Shown here piece after piece: positions 54,770 through 64,000 of a stretch of 64,000 bases of DNA. Both the position numbers and the translations under genes were made by a program. The stretch comes from Immersiella caudata (lineage: Eukaryota; Ascomycota; Sordariomycetes; Sordariales; Lasiosphaeriaceae), in NCBI GenBank assembly GCA_030512335.1, contig JAULSU010000003.1, positions 2,418,001 through 2,482,000 on the forward strand, in the 5' to 3' direction. The notes below the pieces were generated by a model. The model saw only the letters and a list, made by a program, of their open reading frames with translations, ran no database searches and was not told where the DNA came from. Position 1 is the first letter of the stretch. Each line of letters begins with the position of its first letter.

Positions 54770-57244
54770 GGTGTTCTGGGCTCCTGTCTGCATCTGCGAT
54801 GCGGGAAAAGCTCCAAGACTGTGCTTTTGCAAGCCCATTGGCTCCCGAGGTAGCAGAGTCCATAGCTTACACGCCAGTAGACTCAGCACGGTCTTCCGAC
54901 GAATTGAATGGCACAACTGAATGTGTTCTTGAATTGAACCCTTGCTGCTGGCGTCAACTGAGCTTTCAGAAGGACAGTGGATTTCCTTGTTTTCTGACCG
55001 TTGAGTGTGAAAACTCTTTCGTTGGTTCAGATGATGTCCCTTTGTCGCAAAGTGAAACTAGCCATTTGTCAGACAAACTAGCGTGTATCTCAGGAATAGG
55101 GTATTCTCACCAGAAAACTCTTTCGCTCGAGCTCGTGATCCCTGGGATGAGACTTTAGATTGTTTAAATCCCTTTCGTCCTGTGTTGAGTTGCGTTGCCT
55201 GAACTTATGCTTGTTAACCAAACCATAGCATGAAGCCTGGCCACAAACAGATGTGAAATAGGGATGATGAGAATGTATGGTGATCAGTCAGATGTAAGAG
55301 AGCTCTGGACCGTGGACTAAAAAATTGTCAAGAGGGAAATGGAGCAAAATAGATGTGAGGTAGAAATGGCGACCCTTAGGTTTCTTGCTGGGCAAAGTCT
55401 GCGTCTACCAGATGAGGTTGTTCTGGGACTCTGGTGGGGGTTCAGGGAGCTGAGATCGCAGCCTTCCAGACTGCTAGTTTGAGCTGGAATGACTGCCGGG
55501 GCTGATGAGTGGCTGATGAATAATGGGAGGAAGGCATCAGATAAACCTCGACCGAGGAGAAGGTACTTCTTCAGCCAGCCCGGATGGCGCGCTTTGTTAG
55601 ATGAATTCGGACAAGGCAATGTTGTTGTTTGGTTAAAAGCCCCAGGTGGCTGGAAATCTCACCTAAATTATACTTCGATACCCTCAACCTGGAGAAAGCA
55701 AGGAAAGAGCGACCAGCCCGGTGGTTGTTAAGAGCCTTACTGTTGACATGAAAGATAGGTGATCTTCGGTGTTGCTTTGTGAAAGTCCCCAGGTTGTATC
55801 CGGTTGAGACATTAATTCTAGTCACCTTAGTTTGAGGTGTATCCTGGCTCTGGGACGTCCATAAGCCAGAGCATCGACAGTGTTCTCTCGGACAACAGAG
55901 AGACCCTAGGTCCAGCTGCCGGGTTATGTTTAAGAATGTTCATTTATAGGTACCGTACCATCTGTCTATGTACACCGTATCACACACATAACCGCTAACT
56001 CTTCCGCCACACCACCACTACTACTCGCAGTCCCTATTGCCGCCACACCTAAGGCCCTTTTGTTTTCCTTTTTTTTTTCCCTTTTTCCTTTTTTCCTTTT
56101 TTATTTTATTTTATTTTAGCTAAAGGGAGGTAATAGAATTAGTTAAAAAGGTCGTGAAAGTTACTTTTCATACCTCTCTTTGGCTGGAAAGATGCCTCTG
56201 GCGTAGCGGTAATAGGGGCTGCCGCAGTGGTGGCATTGTGTTGTGTTTGGGGATATGGTGCTTATAGACAGATAGTACGGTGCAGATAGATATTTTCTTG
56301 TGTTTGTGCCGTGAAAACTTCCACACAGAAGCATCGTATTAGCAACCTCAACTGCCACGAAGCTGGAAGCTCTTTCAATATCATCGCATCTATTTCATAC
56401 GTATTTCCGACCTTGGTCAAGTGATGGCGACGGCCAGTCATGGCCTTCGCCATCTCGTCAAACAACGATATACGGATGCCGATGCGTGGGGCGTCATGGC
56501 CTAATCAGCCCCTTTCCGATATTGGTGATCTTAATACTGTGAAATTTCGCCCTCGATTCTTGTGCCACCTAACCTCATGATCTGGCTGGGTGGAGGATCC
56601 CTCCGTACCTCGTTGGGTTCAGACTACTGAGACTCGGCTCTTAACCAAGTCATCTCCTGACCGGACCATTTGTCTTAGCAGTTGAGGGGCTTTGATACAG
56701 AGAAGTAGAGTATCAATTTGTGGCAATGACCTAGCAAGCTGATTGCCGTATTGCTTGTCAATTGAGAAGGAGGTGTAAGCCCCCGTTGGCGATTGACAAG
56801 TGGGAAAGTTTCCTAGCAGATGCCCTGCATTTGATGCAGCACTAAGCCCGATCTGGACTGGTAGCTTCCCCGCCATTTTAGCTGTTGGAGCAAAAAGCGA
56901 GACACTCCAATGACCCACTCTAAGACGTCACCAAGCATTTCAGCAGTCCAAGTGCAACAGGTGAAAAAAGAGCAGCAAGTTTCCTGCTGCCGACACACGG
57001 AAATCCAAAAAAGAAACTAGCACCAACCACGATTTCCCGCGCTAGATTTTCGAACCCGCTGGGACGCAAACGGAAGATCGTACCCATTGGGATGCGTTGG
57101 CGCATGGCGGGACGATAGCCAGGGATTCGCTCTATCGCGTGTGTGCCGCATGTTTCGTGCCTCGTGGAACATCAGACCAGCAGGCAATCGGTGCTGTTGC
57201 CGTTTCTCCTGTCGCCGAACCGTAACTAGGATCTGGGGACCACC
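54770..57244. other. Long divergent spacer with poly-pyrimidine tract
   Basis: About 2.5 kb. An ATG-started 119-codon frame at 54799-55158 has no recognisable product and ordinary composition. A T/C-rich and then ATTTT-repeating tract lies at 56057-56118. Other ORFs are short. No RNA gene was seen. Confidence 0.45.
56057..56118 (+). repeat. Poly-pyrimidine / (ATTTT)n tract
   Basis: About 60 bp consisting of T-runs broken by CC or CCC, passing into an attttatttta pattern at the right end. Confidence 0.85.
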
Positions 57245-58986
57245 ATGGCGACCAGTGCTACGGAGCGCTCTCCCCTCCTCCCCACGTCCGCACTATCTAC
57301 GCCGCCTGCGCCCTCCTCCCACGAATCTGCGCGACCTGCTAGGCCCGTCCGCAACGTGACGTTTAACCCGAACGTCCTGACCAAGACTATCGAGAACGAC
57401 ACAGACTTCCGCCGCTCGCGAACGTCCCATCAGCAGCACCATGGGCCACCGTCTCCGTCTAGTCCCTCAGCCATCAGCACCGGGGGCCTCGGCGGTGGTC
57501 CTCCGATGTTATCGGCGCTGAATAACAAACTCCGTCGACGTAATAGCGGAGGTGCCGGTGCAGGGGGCGCCGTTTCTGGAGCTGGCCTCCCCTTGGCAGC
57601 CGCCGCGGCTGGAGCTCATCAACCGAAGATTGGTCCACAGCGAAGCACGAAGAACGCCCAGAAGCTCAAGTTATTACCCAATCCAGAACTCGAAGATGGC
57701 GAGAGGGACGAGGAGAGCGGTCGCGATGTCTACTCACAGTACACTCGAATCAAGGACCCAACCGCACGAAGAGACGCAGCGAGGTTGGGAAAGGCCGATC
57801 GCGACAGGCTGCCCAGAGTGACAGCATATTGCACGGCGAACAAATATCAGACCGATGGGTTGATGCGTTTTCTCAAGGGCAGGGGAAGGACCCGTGGTGC
57901 CAACCCAAAGTTGATTGACGAGTGCATTTACACCCCATACAGCTACAACGCCAAACAGGCAGAACGATCCCGAGAAAGGGCAGCTGAAGCCCATGCGAAT
58001 CAACTGGCTGAAAACGAAAGAAGACATTCCACGAGCGATCTCCCCGGTGGGGATTCTAGCTATCACCACCGCGGAGACTTGATCGATCTTCATGGGGAAT
58101 CTACGCACTCGGGCCTTGGTAACGGTGCGTCCCACGCTGACGAAAGCGCCATTGTTGACGACACCCCTCAATTTGACACCCATGTGCACATGCCTGAGGT
58201 TTTCCTCTTCGACTACGGCGTAGTGGTGATATGGGGCATGTCGGCAGCTCACGAACAGCGCTTCCTCAAAGAGCTCGCCAAATTCGAGACAGAGAAACTA
58301 GCCCCGGACGATGTCGAGACCGAGTTTTTCAACTTCTACTACACGCACGAGTACCAGGCTCGGATATACAACGACTTTATCACGCTCCGAGACAAGAACA
58401 ACTACATGACCAAACTGGCCATCTCCCATGCACTGGCGCAGAGTGTCAAGGTTGGTTGCTCATTCATTCACTCTTGACTTCTGCTGACTTCGGTATTTTA
58501 GACTTCTCTCTTTGAAGAGCTCATCGCATCTACCATCGACACTTGCAAAGATATTCCCACGCAGATTGCCCTGACCGGCAAGATCGACTTGAGTCGGACC
58601 CAAATCAACATGCAGATTGGTGAGCTATTCATCTTGCGCATCAACATTCACCTCAATGGATCTGTGCTCGACACGCCCGAACTATTTTGGGTCGAGCCAC
58701 AGCTGGAGCCTGTCTACCAGGCCGTGCGAAGCTATCTCGAAATGGACCAGCGTGTCGGCCTTCTGACAGAACGCTTGGACGTCATTGCCGACTTGTTGGC
58801 TGTGTTGAAAGACCAGTTGAGTCACGGCCACGGAGAGAAGCTGGAGTGGATTGGTGAGTCTCAAGCTTGGCCCCTTTCATCTGCATACCATCTGACCATC
58901 CCGTATCAGTAATCGTTCTCATTGCCGCCGAGATTCTCGTTGCGCTTGTAAATATAATTGTCGACTTGTATGTCGGCGTAGATTGA
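57245..58986 (+). CDS. RMD1: RMD1/RMND1 (DUF155) family protein
   Basis: Three exons: 57245-58450, 58502-58853 and 58910-58986, with introns of 51 and 56 bp, giving 544 aa. The first ~180 residues are low complexity (Ser/Pro/Gly/Ala-rich), then the DUF155 domain runs to the end: RVTAYCTANKYQTDGLMRFL, EVFLFDYGVVVIWGM, FFNFYYTHEYQARIYNDFITL, KLAISHALAQSVKTSLFEE and RLDVIADLLAVLKDQLSH. A C-terminal membrane helix (VIVLIAAEILVALVNIIVDLYVG, read across the last intron) is typical. Yeast Rmd1 is cytosolic/vacuole-linked and needed for sporulation; the related RMND1 acts in mitochondrial translation. Which role applies here is not decided by sequence. Confidence 0.94.
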
Positions 58987-59687
58987 GAGGGCTGCAGTAT
59001 TTCCCCAATCGGAATCGGAATTGGCATCGGAGGCGCTGGCGTAACGGACTCTTGGTTTTTTTCGGTGCACTTGAAAGCCTGGGTGTTGACAGGCTTGCCA
59101 CAAAGACGTGTAGGATTTCAGCCAGCCAGCAATGAAGTCAATTTGACACCTTGGAGATAGTGGAACGGCGTGATTCTCTAGGATGAGCAAGCCTAGCCAG
59201 GGGATGGCGCAGACAATGACAAACATTGCTCCACACTAGACAGGCAGGATAGAGGGTTCCTCGGCAGAGACAGGGACAGCTAAGCTCGAAATGAACTAAG
59301 TTTCATACCGTGTACAGTTTGACGAGAGTTAGATCTGGCGATTTGGTCTGCCTCGCTCCACGGGCCCAACACCACACCTAATTTGCATCCATCCGCCAGA
59401 GCAATTACAATGCCACTCTGCTCCTTTAACACACAAAAGAAATAGCATTATTCTCATCTACGACGGAGTCTTTTCCTAGCCCCGCCCTATAGCCTGACCG
59501 CGCCAAACCCACCAAAAATAAAAGACCAAACCCAATGATACACAAACCATGTTCTTGCGTGGCTCACAACACACCCTTTTCAGCGAGGTTTTCGCAGGAT
59601 AATGCGCACAAATCTTCGAGGGCTTTCGGGAGTGGCCACCGTGCTGTCATCATTCTCCAGCGACCCCTCATCGGGGCTCTGGGGGTT
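58987..59687. other. Convergent spacer
   Basis: 701 bp between the ends of the RMD1 and NHP10-like genes. Nothing was recognised. Confidence 0.5.
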
Positions 59688-60776
59688 CTACTCCTCGGGC
59701 TTCTCGCCTTGCGTCTCTTGGTCAGTATCGTAGTTGCCCATCTCCACGTCCTGATCCTCCTGGGGCTGCGGTGTATCGTCTGCTTCCTTGACACTTGCCG
59801 ATACCCCGCGCCGCTCGTTGTCAACATCCATTTCCTCATCGCCGTCCTTCTTGGCTGCTTCCTTGGCATCGTAAGCATCCTTTTCTTTCTGGTACTTGGC
59901 CAGCTCGTCGTCGGCACGGGCCTGGAACTCCTCGCGCCGACTATCCGCAAGGTCCTTCCAACCACGTTCCAATCGCTGCTCATCCTCTTCGGCCTCAGCA
60001 GCGCCGCCCTCCTCCGTATCGTCCTTGTCATCCTTGCGCTGTTCCTCCTTCTCCTTGCGCTGCTCGGCACGCCTCTCGTCGCAATATAACTCGAACGCGC
60101 TTCCGGGCTTCTTAGGGGGGAAGAAGCGCGCGCCATTGGCTTTGCCCTCGCCTGGTTGGGTCGAGAACGCGTCTGAGCTGGGGGAGTGTGTCTGTTGTAG
60201 GTTCTGGCTGCCGATGAAGGATGCGCCGGCAGCGCCCGGAGTGGATGTCGTGCCACCTGTAGGAGTGTCGAGGCTATTGAGCATCGACGGCTTGCGGTGG
60301 CCGCGCTTGATCCGCAAAGGCTTTTCTTTGGGCTGCGAAGAGGACCAGTTGTTCAGCTTGTTGCCTGAAGAGTGACGGTGATCCTTGGGAGACGTAGAGT
60401 GGTTCGTTGGAGGAAGACTGGCTAAAGCGTTAGGGGGGCTTACCGTCGGCGGTGGGCTAGGGCTGCCGTCCGAATCCTCCACGTTGGTGCTGGTTCGTTT
60501 TGCGAGCTGCTCAAGCAGGAATGCTCTTTCGAGGCGCATCTTCTCAACCTGACGCTTCAGCCGGGCCAGACGCAGGCGTGCCGCGTCATTGGCCTCCTCG
60601 ACCTCGGCGGTGCGTTGCTTGAGCTGGATGCATTTTCGACGGTATGCCTCCTCGACCGAGGGTGGCAGCGCTGGAGGGGTGGCTGTGGCTAGAGATGAGG
60701 GGGAGAAAGAGTCAGCAAGGTCAAGCTCGTCTGCTTCCTCCAGCCCCAACACCGCCGGGGTTGCGAGCGCGAACAT
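59688..60776 (-). CDS. HMG-box protein resembling INO80 subunit Nhp10
   Basis: Single-exon gene of 362 aa with ATG at 60776-60774. Residues ~40-95 form a basic, Leu-rich coiled coil (YRRKCIQLKQRTAEVEEAND and on to MRLERAFLLEQLAKRT). A Ser/Pro-rich linker contains a basic patch (LRIKRGHRK). The HMG-box begins at KKPGSAFELYCDERR, is interrupted by a ~30-residue acidic insertion, and resumes at LERGWKDLADSRREEFQARADDELAKYQKEKDAYDAK. The tail is very acidic. This layout (coiled coil, then HMG-box, then acid tail) resembles fungal Nhp10-like subunits of the INO80 remodeller. The coiled-coil plus HMG order makes that the best guess, but a general HMG-box factor remains possible. Confidence 0.82.
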   Translation of the reverse strand: MFALATPAVLGLEEADELDLADSFSPSSLATATPPALPPSVEEAYRRKCIQLKQRTAEVEEANDAARLRLARLKRQVEKMRLERAFLLEQLAKRTSTNVEDSDGSPSPPPTVSPPNALASLPPTNHSTSPKDHRHSSGNKLNNWSSSQPKEKPLRIKRGHRKPSMLNSLDTPTGGTTSTPGAAGASFIGSQNLQQTHSPSSDAFSTQPGEGKANGARFFPPKKPGSAFELYCDERRAEQRKEKEEQRKDDKDDTEEGGAAEAEEDEQRLERGWKDLADSRREEFQARADDELAKYQKEKDAYDAKEAAKKDGDEEMDVDNERRGVSASVKEADDTPQPQEDQDVEMGNYDTDQETQGEKPEE

Positions 60777-61445
60777 GGTTTCGGCGATGAGCGACGGCTA
60801 TTGACAGGACAATGTGCCCGGCTGCGGAGCAGAACGGAGCGGCAAAGCTGTCGCCGTCAAGCGGATGAGCAGGGGTAAGTGGCTTGAACATACCTGGCGC
60901 CATGTCGTCGACGATTGGGGAACTCAATGCGGTGACACGCAGAGCTTAATATGCGTGATGGAAGCGCAGATGGGGCTTTCGGCGCAATGCGAAGATCGAT
61001 GGATTTTCGTGGATCTGGAGACGGTCTGGTTGTGTTTTTTGTTGATGAAAATGTTCAATCAGAGGAAGGAGGTGAATGGACTAATTTCTAGTTACGATGC
61101 AATGTTTGATATTTTGAAAGCTTCTCGGTCGCGAAAGGTGCTGGCGCCGCCAATCTTCGCATCTGCACGGCAAGTGGTGTCCCGATTTCCAGGTTGGGGC
61201 GGTTGCGCTCTGGCAAGGCTGAACCTCAAGTGGAACGCGCCCAAGGGACACCATGGCGCATGGCTAGGCAGGAAGCGCTGTGATAGGTCACCAGCCACAG
61301 CACCCCAAGGCTGCCATTTCGAACTTTTTTTTCCTACGTTAGCCCCCGCCGTTAGGTCGTGGGGACTTCACTACTCCTAGATTTGCTTGCACCCGTCTGT
61401 CCGGTACCTGACCTCTGGACAACCCCCCCCCCCCGCCAGCCCATC
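60777..61445. promoter_or_regulatory. Divergent promoter region, NHP10-like / CCT8
   Basis: 669 bp between divergent start codons. A run of 12 C (61423-61434) lies 11 bases before the CCT8 ATG, so it is probably in the 5' UTR. A 188-codon frame at 60814-61380 overlaps the spacer but shows no recognisable protein. Confidence 0.55.
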
Positions 61446-63325
61446 ATGTCTTTGAATATACCCAACGCGCCAAACGCTGGCCTATTTAAGGGCGGTTACA
61501 ACAAGTAAGCAACTCTTTTTCTTCTAGGTTCGCTTTTGCCGTGATGTGAATGTAGCTGTAGCTGTTGCCCCGCCCCCTCCCTCGCGGTAGATAGCTACTG
61601 ACCGCGGTCATCTTGATGCCTACAGCTACGACTCCGAAGATGGCGCCGTTCTGCGCAACATCGACGCCTGCCGGGCCATTTCGTCGACGGTGCAGACGTC
61701 GCTCGGCCCCTACGGCCGCAACAAGATCGTCATCAACCACCTTCAGAAGATGATCTTGACCTCCGACGCCGCCACCATTCTGCGCGAACTCGACGTCGTC
61801 CACCCCGCTGCCAAGCTGCTGGTCATGGCCAGTCAACAACAAGAGTCCGAGGTGGGCGATGCTACAAACCTGGTCATCATCCTCGCCGGCGAGCTTCTCA
61901 AGAAGGCCGAGGACCTGCTGCGCATGGGCCTTAAGGCATCCGACATCGTCACCGGCTACGAGCGCGCTCAGAAGATTGCCCTCGATGCTCTTGAGGAGCT
62001 CGAGGTTGACAAAGTTGAGGACTTGCGGTCGCAGGAGGAGCTCAGCAAGGCTATTCGCACCGTCGTCGCCAGCAAGCAGAACGGCAATGAAGACTTTCTC
62101 GCTGACTTGGTCGCTGAGGCCGTCCTGTCGGTGCTGCCCAAGAACCATGCCAACTTCAACGTCGACAACATCCGCGTTGTCAAGATTATGGGTGGCAGCC
62201 TAGAGCAGAGCCGTGTCGTTAAGGGTATGGTCTTCGCAAAGGAGCCCGATGGAGCTATTAAGAAGGCCAAGAAGGCCAAGGTCGCCGTGTACACATGCCC
62301 CATCGACACCAGCCAGACCGAGACCAAGGGCACCGTGCTCTTACACAACGCCAAGGAAATGCTTGAGTTTACCAAAGGCGAAGAGGAGCAGCTCGAGGCT
62401 GCCGTTAAGGAGTTGCACGATGTTGGTCTACGCGTTGTCGTCGCCGGGTCCACAGTCGGTGAGCTGGCGCTACATTACCTTAACCGTTACGGCATCCTGG
62501 TCATCAAGATCCTCAGCAAGTTTGAGCTTCGTCGGGTGTGCAGAGTTGTCGGTGCCACCCCCCTAGCCAGGTTCGGCGCCCCCATGCCGGACGAGATGGG
62601 CAACATCGACGTCGTCGAGACGCAGGAAATTGGTGGTGACCGTGTTACCGTTTTCAGGCAAGAGGACGAGGCGACAAGGACAGCCACGCTAGTGCTCCGC
62701 GGTGCAACCCAGAATCATCTAGATGACGTTGAGAGGGCTGTAGATGATGGTGTCAATGTTGTCAAGGCCATCACCAAGGATCCCAGACTCGTACCAGGAG
62801 CCGGCGCCACCGAGATCGAGCTCGTGGAGAGGATACAGGCTATCGGTGAGAAGACACAGGGTCTGGCACAATACTCGATCAAGAAGTTCGGCGAGGCCTT
62901 TGAGGTCGTGCCGAGAACTCTGGCCGAAAGTGCCGGCCTCGACGCTACCGAGGTTCTCAGCCGGCTCTATGCCGCTCACCAGAAGGATGATGACTGGTCT
63001 ACCGGTGTTGATATTGAGGTATGTTGACCCCCTTGCCTTGATCTGCAGACGAGTATCCTGATAGCTGTCACCAGAATGAGAATGGCTCTGGAACTCTGGA
63101 CGCCGAGGAAGAGGGCATCCTCGACCTGCTTGTGACTAAGCAATGGGCCATCAAGTTGGCCACCGAGGCAGCCCGGACAGTGCTTTCCGTTGACCAGATT
63201 ATTGTGGCTCGCCAGGCCGGCGGGCCGAAACCTCCAGGTCCCAACCCGGTAGGTTTATCTTCATGGTTACCAGACCACCAGACAGAATTGCTGACGCCCG
63301 ATGACAGAACTGGGATGAGGACTGA
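61446..63325 (+). CDS. CCT8: Chaperonin CCT/TRiC subunit theta
   Basis: Four exons: 61446-61504, 61626-63018, 63075-63248 and 63308-63325, giving 547 aa. Introns are 121, 56 and 59 bp. The terminal coding exon is only 18 nt (NWDED-stop). Group II chaperonin motifs are present in order: RNIDACRAISSTVQTSLGPYGRNK (ATP-binding), the VGDATNLVIILAGELL segment (GDGTT-like), LEQSRVVKGMVF, the apical-domain region, and the C-terminal VPGAGATEIEL and VDQIIVARQAGGPKPPGPN. The theta-specific start (SLNIPNAPNAGLFKGG) and tail identify CCT8. TRiC folds actin, tubulin and WD-repeat proteins in the cytosol. Confidence 0.96.
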
Positions 63326-63942
63326 GCTACGAGTAATACCCGACCCGAGCAACGGAGACGTATTAGTGCATAGAAAAAAGGGCAATCGATGTTCATGTAG
63401 ACAGGCAGACTTGAGTCGTCGAAATACCATGGTACATGATGTTAATGTGCGGGCATCAAGTTGCAGAGGCCCTATTGGACCTTGGCTGTCACTGTTACGC
63501 ATGCTATGTCTTTACGTGAGGTGCCTAGCCACCAGTAGACTCAGCTAGCGGTCTCGGGTGAGCTTGCTACCCTAAGAGGGAGAGCAGTTCTCTGGGTGAA
63601 ACAAACCTGGGTGATACACAGGCTACTTCTAAGTTCCGTGGGAGTAGGCATGCCACTCCAATCCGATATCGCTTTCAGTACTCGGGTGACATGTACTAAA
63701 TTACAGAGGGGGGGAGGTGGTATTTGATGACTGGTGCAGGCAAGGACAGCTCTTACAGCCCCCGACCTAGATCTTGTACAACCTGTGCTTATCACGGTGT
63801 CGAAGGACCAACATAGCTAAACCGTACGGACAGTTCAGCCCTTGCCATCATCCGTCACCTCACCCTAGCGCCTGTGCTCATTACCACCGCCCGTCAACAC
63901 CACAACCACCGCTCATATGCCCACTATGGACATCAAACAGAT
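63326..63942. other. Intergenic spacer
   Basis: 617 bp between the CCT8 stop and the 5S-like sequence at the right edge. No gene was recognised. Confidence 0.5.
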
Positions 63943-64000
63943 AGATACGACCATAGGCACTGGAAAATTCGGGATCCCGTCCGCTCTCCCATACACAAGT
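63943..64000 (+). rRNA. Second 5S rRNA-like sequence, 5' part only, diverged
   Basis: The last 58 bases align without gaps to the first 58 bases of the 5S gene at 30608, with 8 mismatches. The differences cluster at positions 2, 14-15, 25-26, 52, 54 and 58. The core ttcgggatcccgtccgctc is kept. The rest lies outside the window. It may be a different 5S isotype, as known in Neurospora, or a 5S pseudogene. Confidence 0.85.

Noticed and set aside
54799..55158. 119-codon ATG-started frame, divergent from the gene at 54769
   Set aside because: No domain, no splice or codon-bias support, and it starts only 30 bp from the opposite gene's start.
59535..60089. 184-codon hydrophobic frame on the + strand
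   Set aside because: It is antisense to the acidic tail of the NHP10-like gene, giving false membrane-like Leu/Val runs.

Overview
This window looks like chromosomal DNA of a filamentous ascomycete, most likely a Sordariomycete. The evidence is short phase-consistent introns of about 50-160 bp with GT..AG ends, small micro-exons, single-copy eukaryotic housekeeping genes on both strands, a fungal NOD-like receptor, and a free-standing 5S rRNA gene that closely resembles the dispersed Neurospora type. TAG, TAA and TGA all act as stops. No bacterial, plasmid or organellar features were seen.

Layout, left to right. 1-641 (-): 5' end of an MRP/YCF1-type vacuolar ABC transporter, cut by the window edge. 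1777-2324 (+): UPF0047/YjbQ protein. 2603-3463 (-): 25 kDa cleavage factor Im subunit. 4422-6278 (+): decayed dynamin/SLIP-GC-like GTPase pseudogene. 6816-7080: small coiled-coil ORF that may also be decayed. 8263-10134 (+): disordered protein of unknown function. 11198-12322 (+): glutaminyl cyclase. 13291-14339 (+): PHO85-type CDK. 15556-19357 (+): esterase-NACHT-ankyrin NLR with near-identical 99-bp ankyrin repeats broken by a +1 insertion. 20467-21933 (+): SAGA subunit Sgf73, followed in the same frame by a second long ORF (to 23973). 26048-27305 (+): peroxisomal/mitochondrial carrier. 27394-28586 (-): NOSIP-like protein. 29063-30363 (+): tafazzin. 30608-30726 (+): 5S rRNA. 31665-32816 (-): secreted PLC-like protein with a probable GPI anchor. 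34771-36334 (-): CDC37. 36641-37994 (-): dihydroxybenzoate-type decarboxylase. 38721-42504 (-): SMC3. 45181-51053 (+): MOT1. 51914-54769 (-): unknown nuclear-looking protein. 57245-58986 (+): RMD1/DUF155. 59688-60776 (-): NHP10-like HMG-box protein. 61446-63325 (+): CCT8. 63943-64000: start of a second, diverged 5S rRNA copy.

Most genes are core functions in transcription and chromatin (SGF73, MOT1, NHP10-like), cohesion (SMC3), 3'-end processing (CFIm25), protein folding (CDC37, CCT8), cardiolipin remodelling (tafazzin) and signalling (PHO85). Nothing suggests they form a functional cluster. The accessory material is the NLR, the GTPase pseudogene, the decarboxylase and the long gene-poor spacers. 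The most noteworthy locus is the NLR: its ankyrin array shows recent repeat homogenisation plus a single-base length change that moves the last four repeats out of frame while leaving them open. Exon boundaries were worked out by hand from splice-site consensus, reading-frame continuity and family resemblance; no database search was run.
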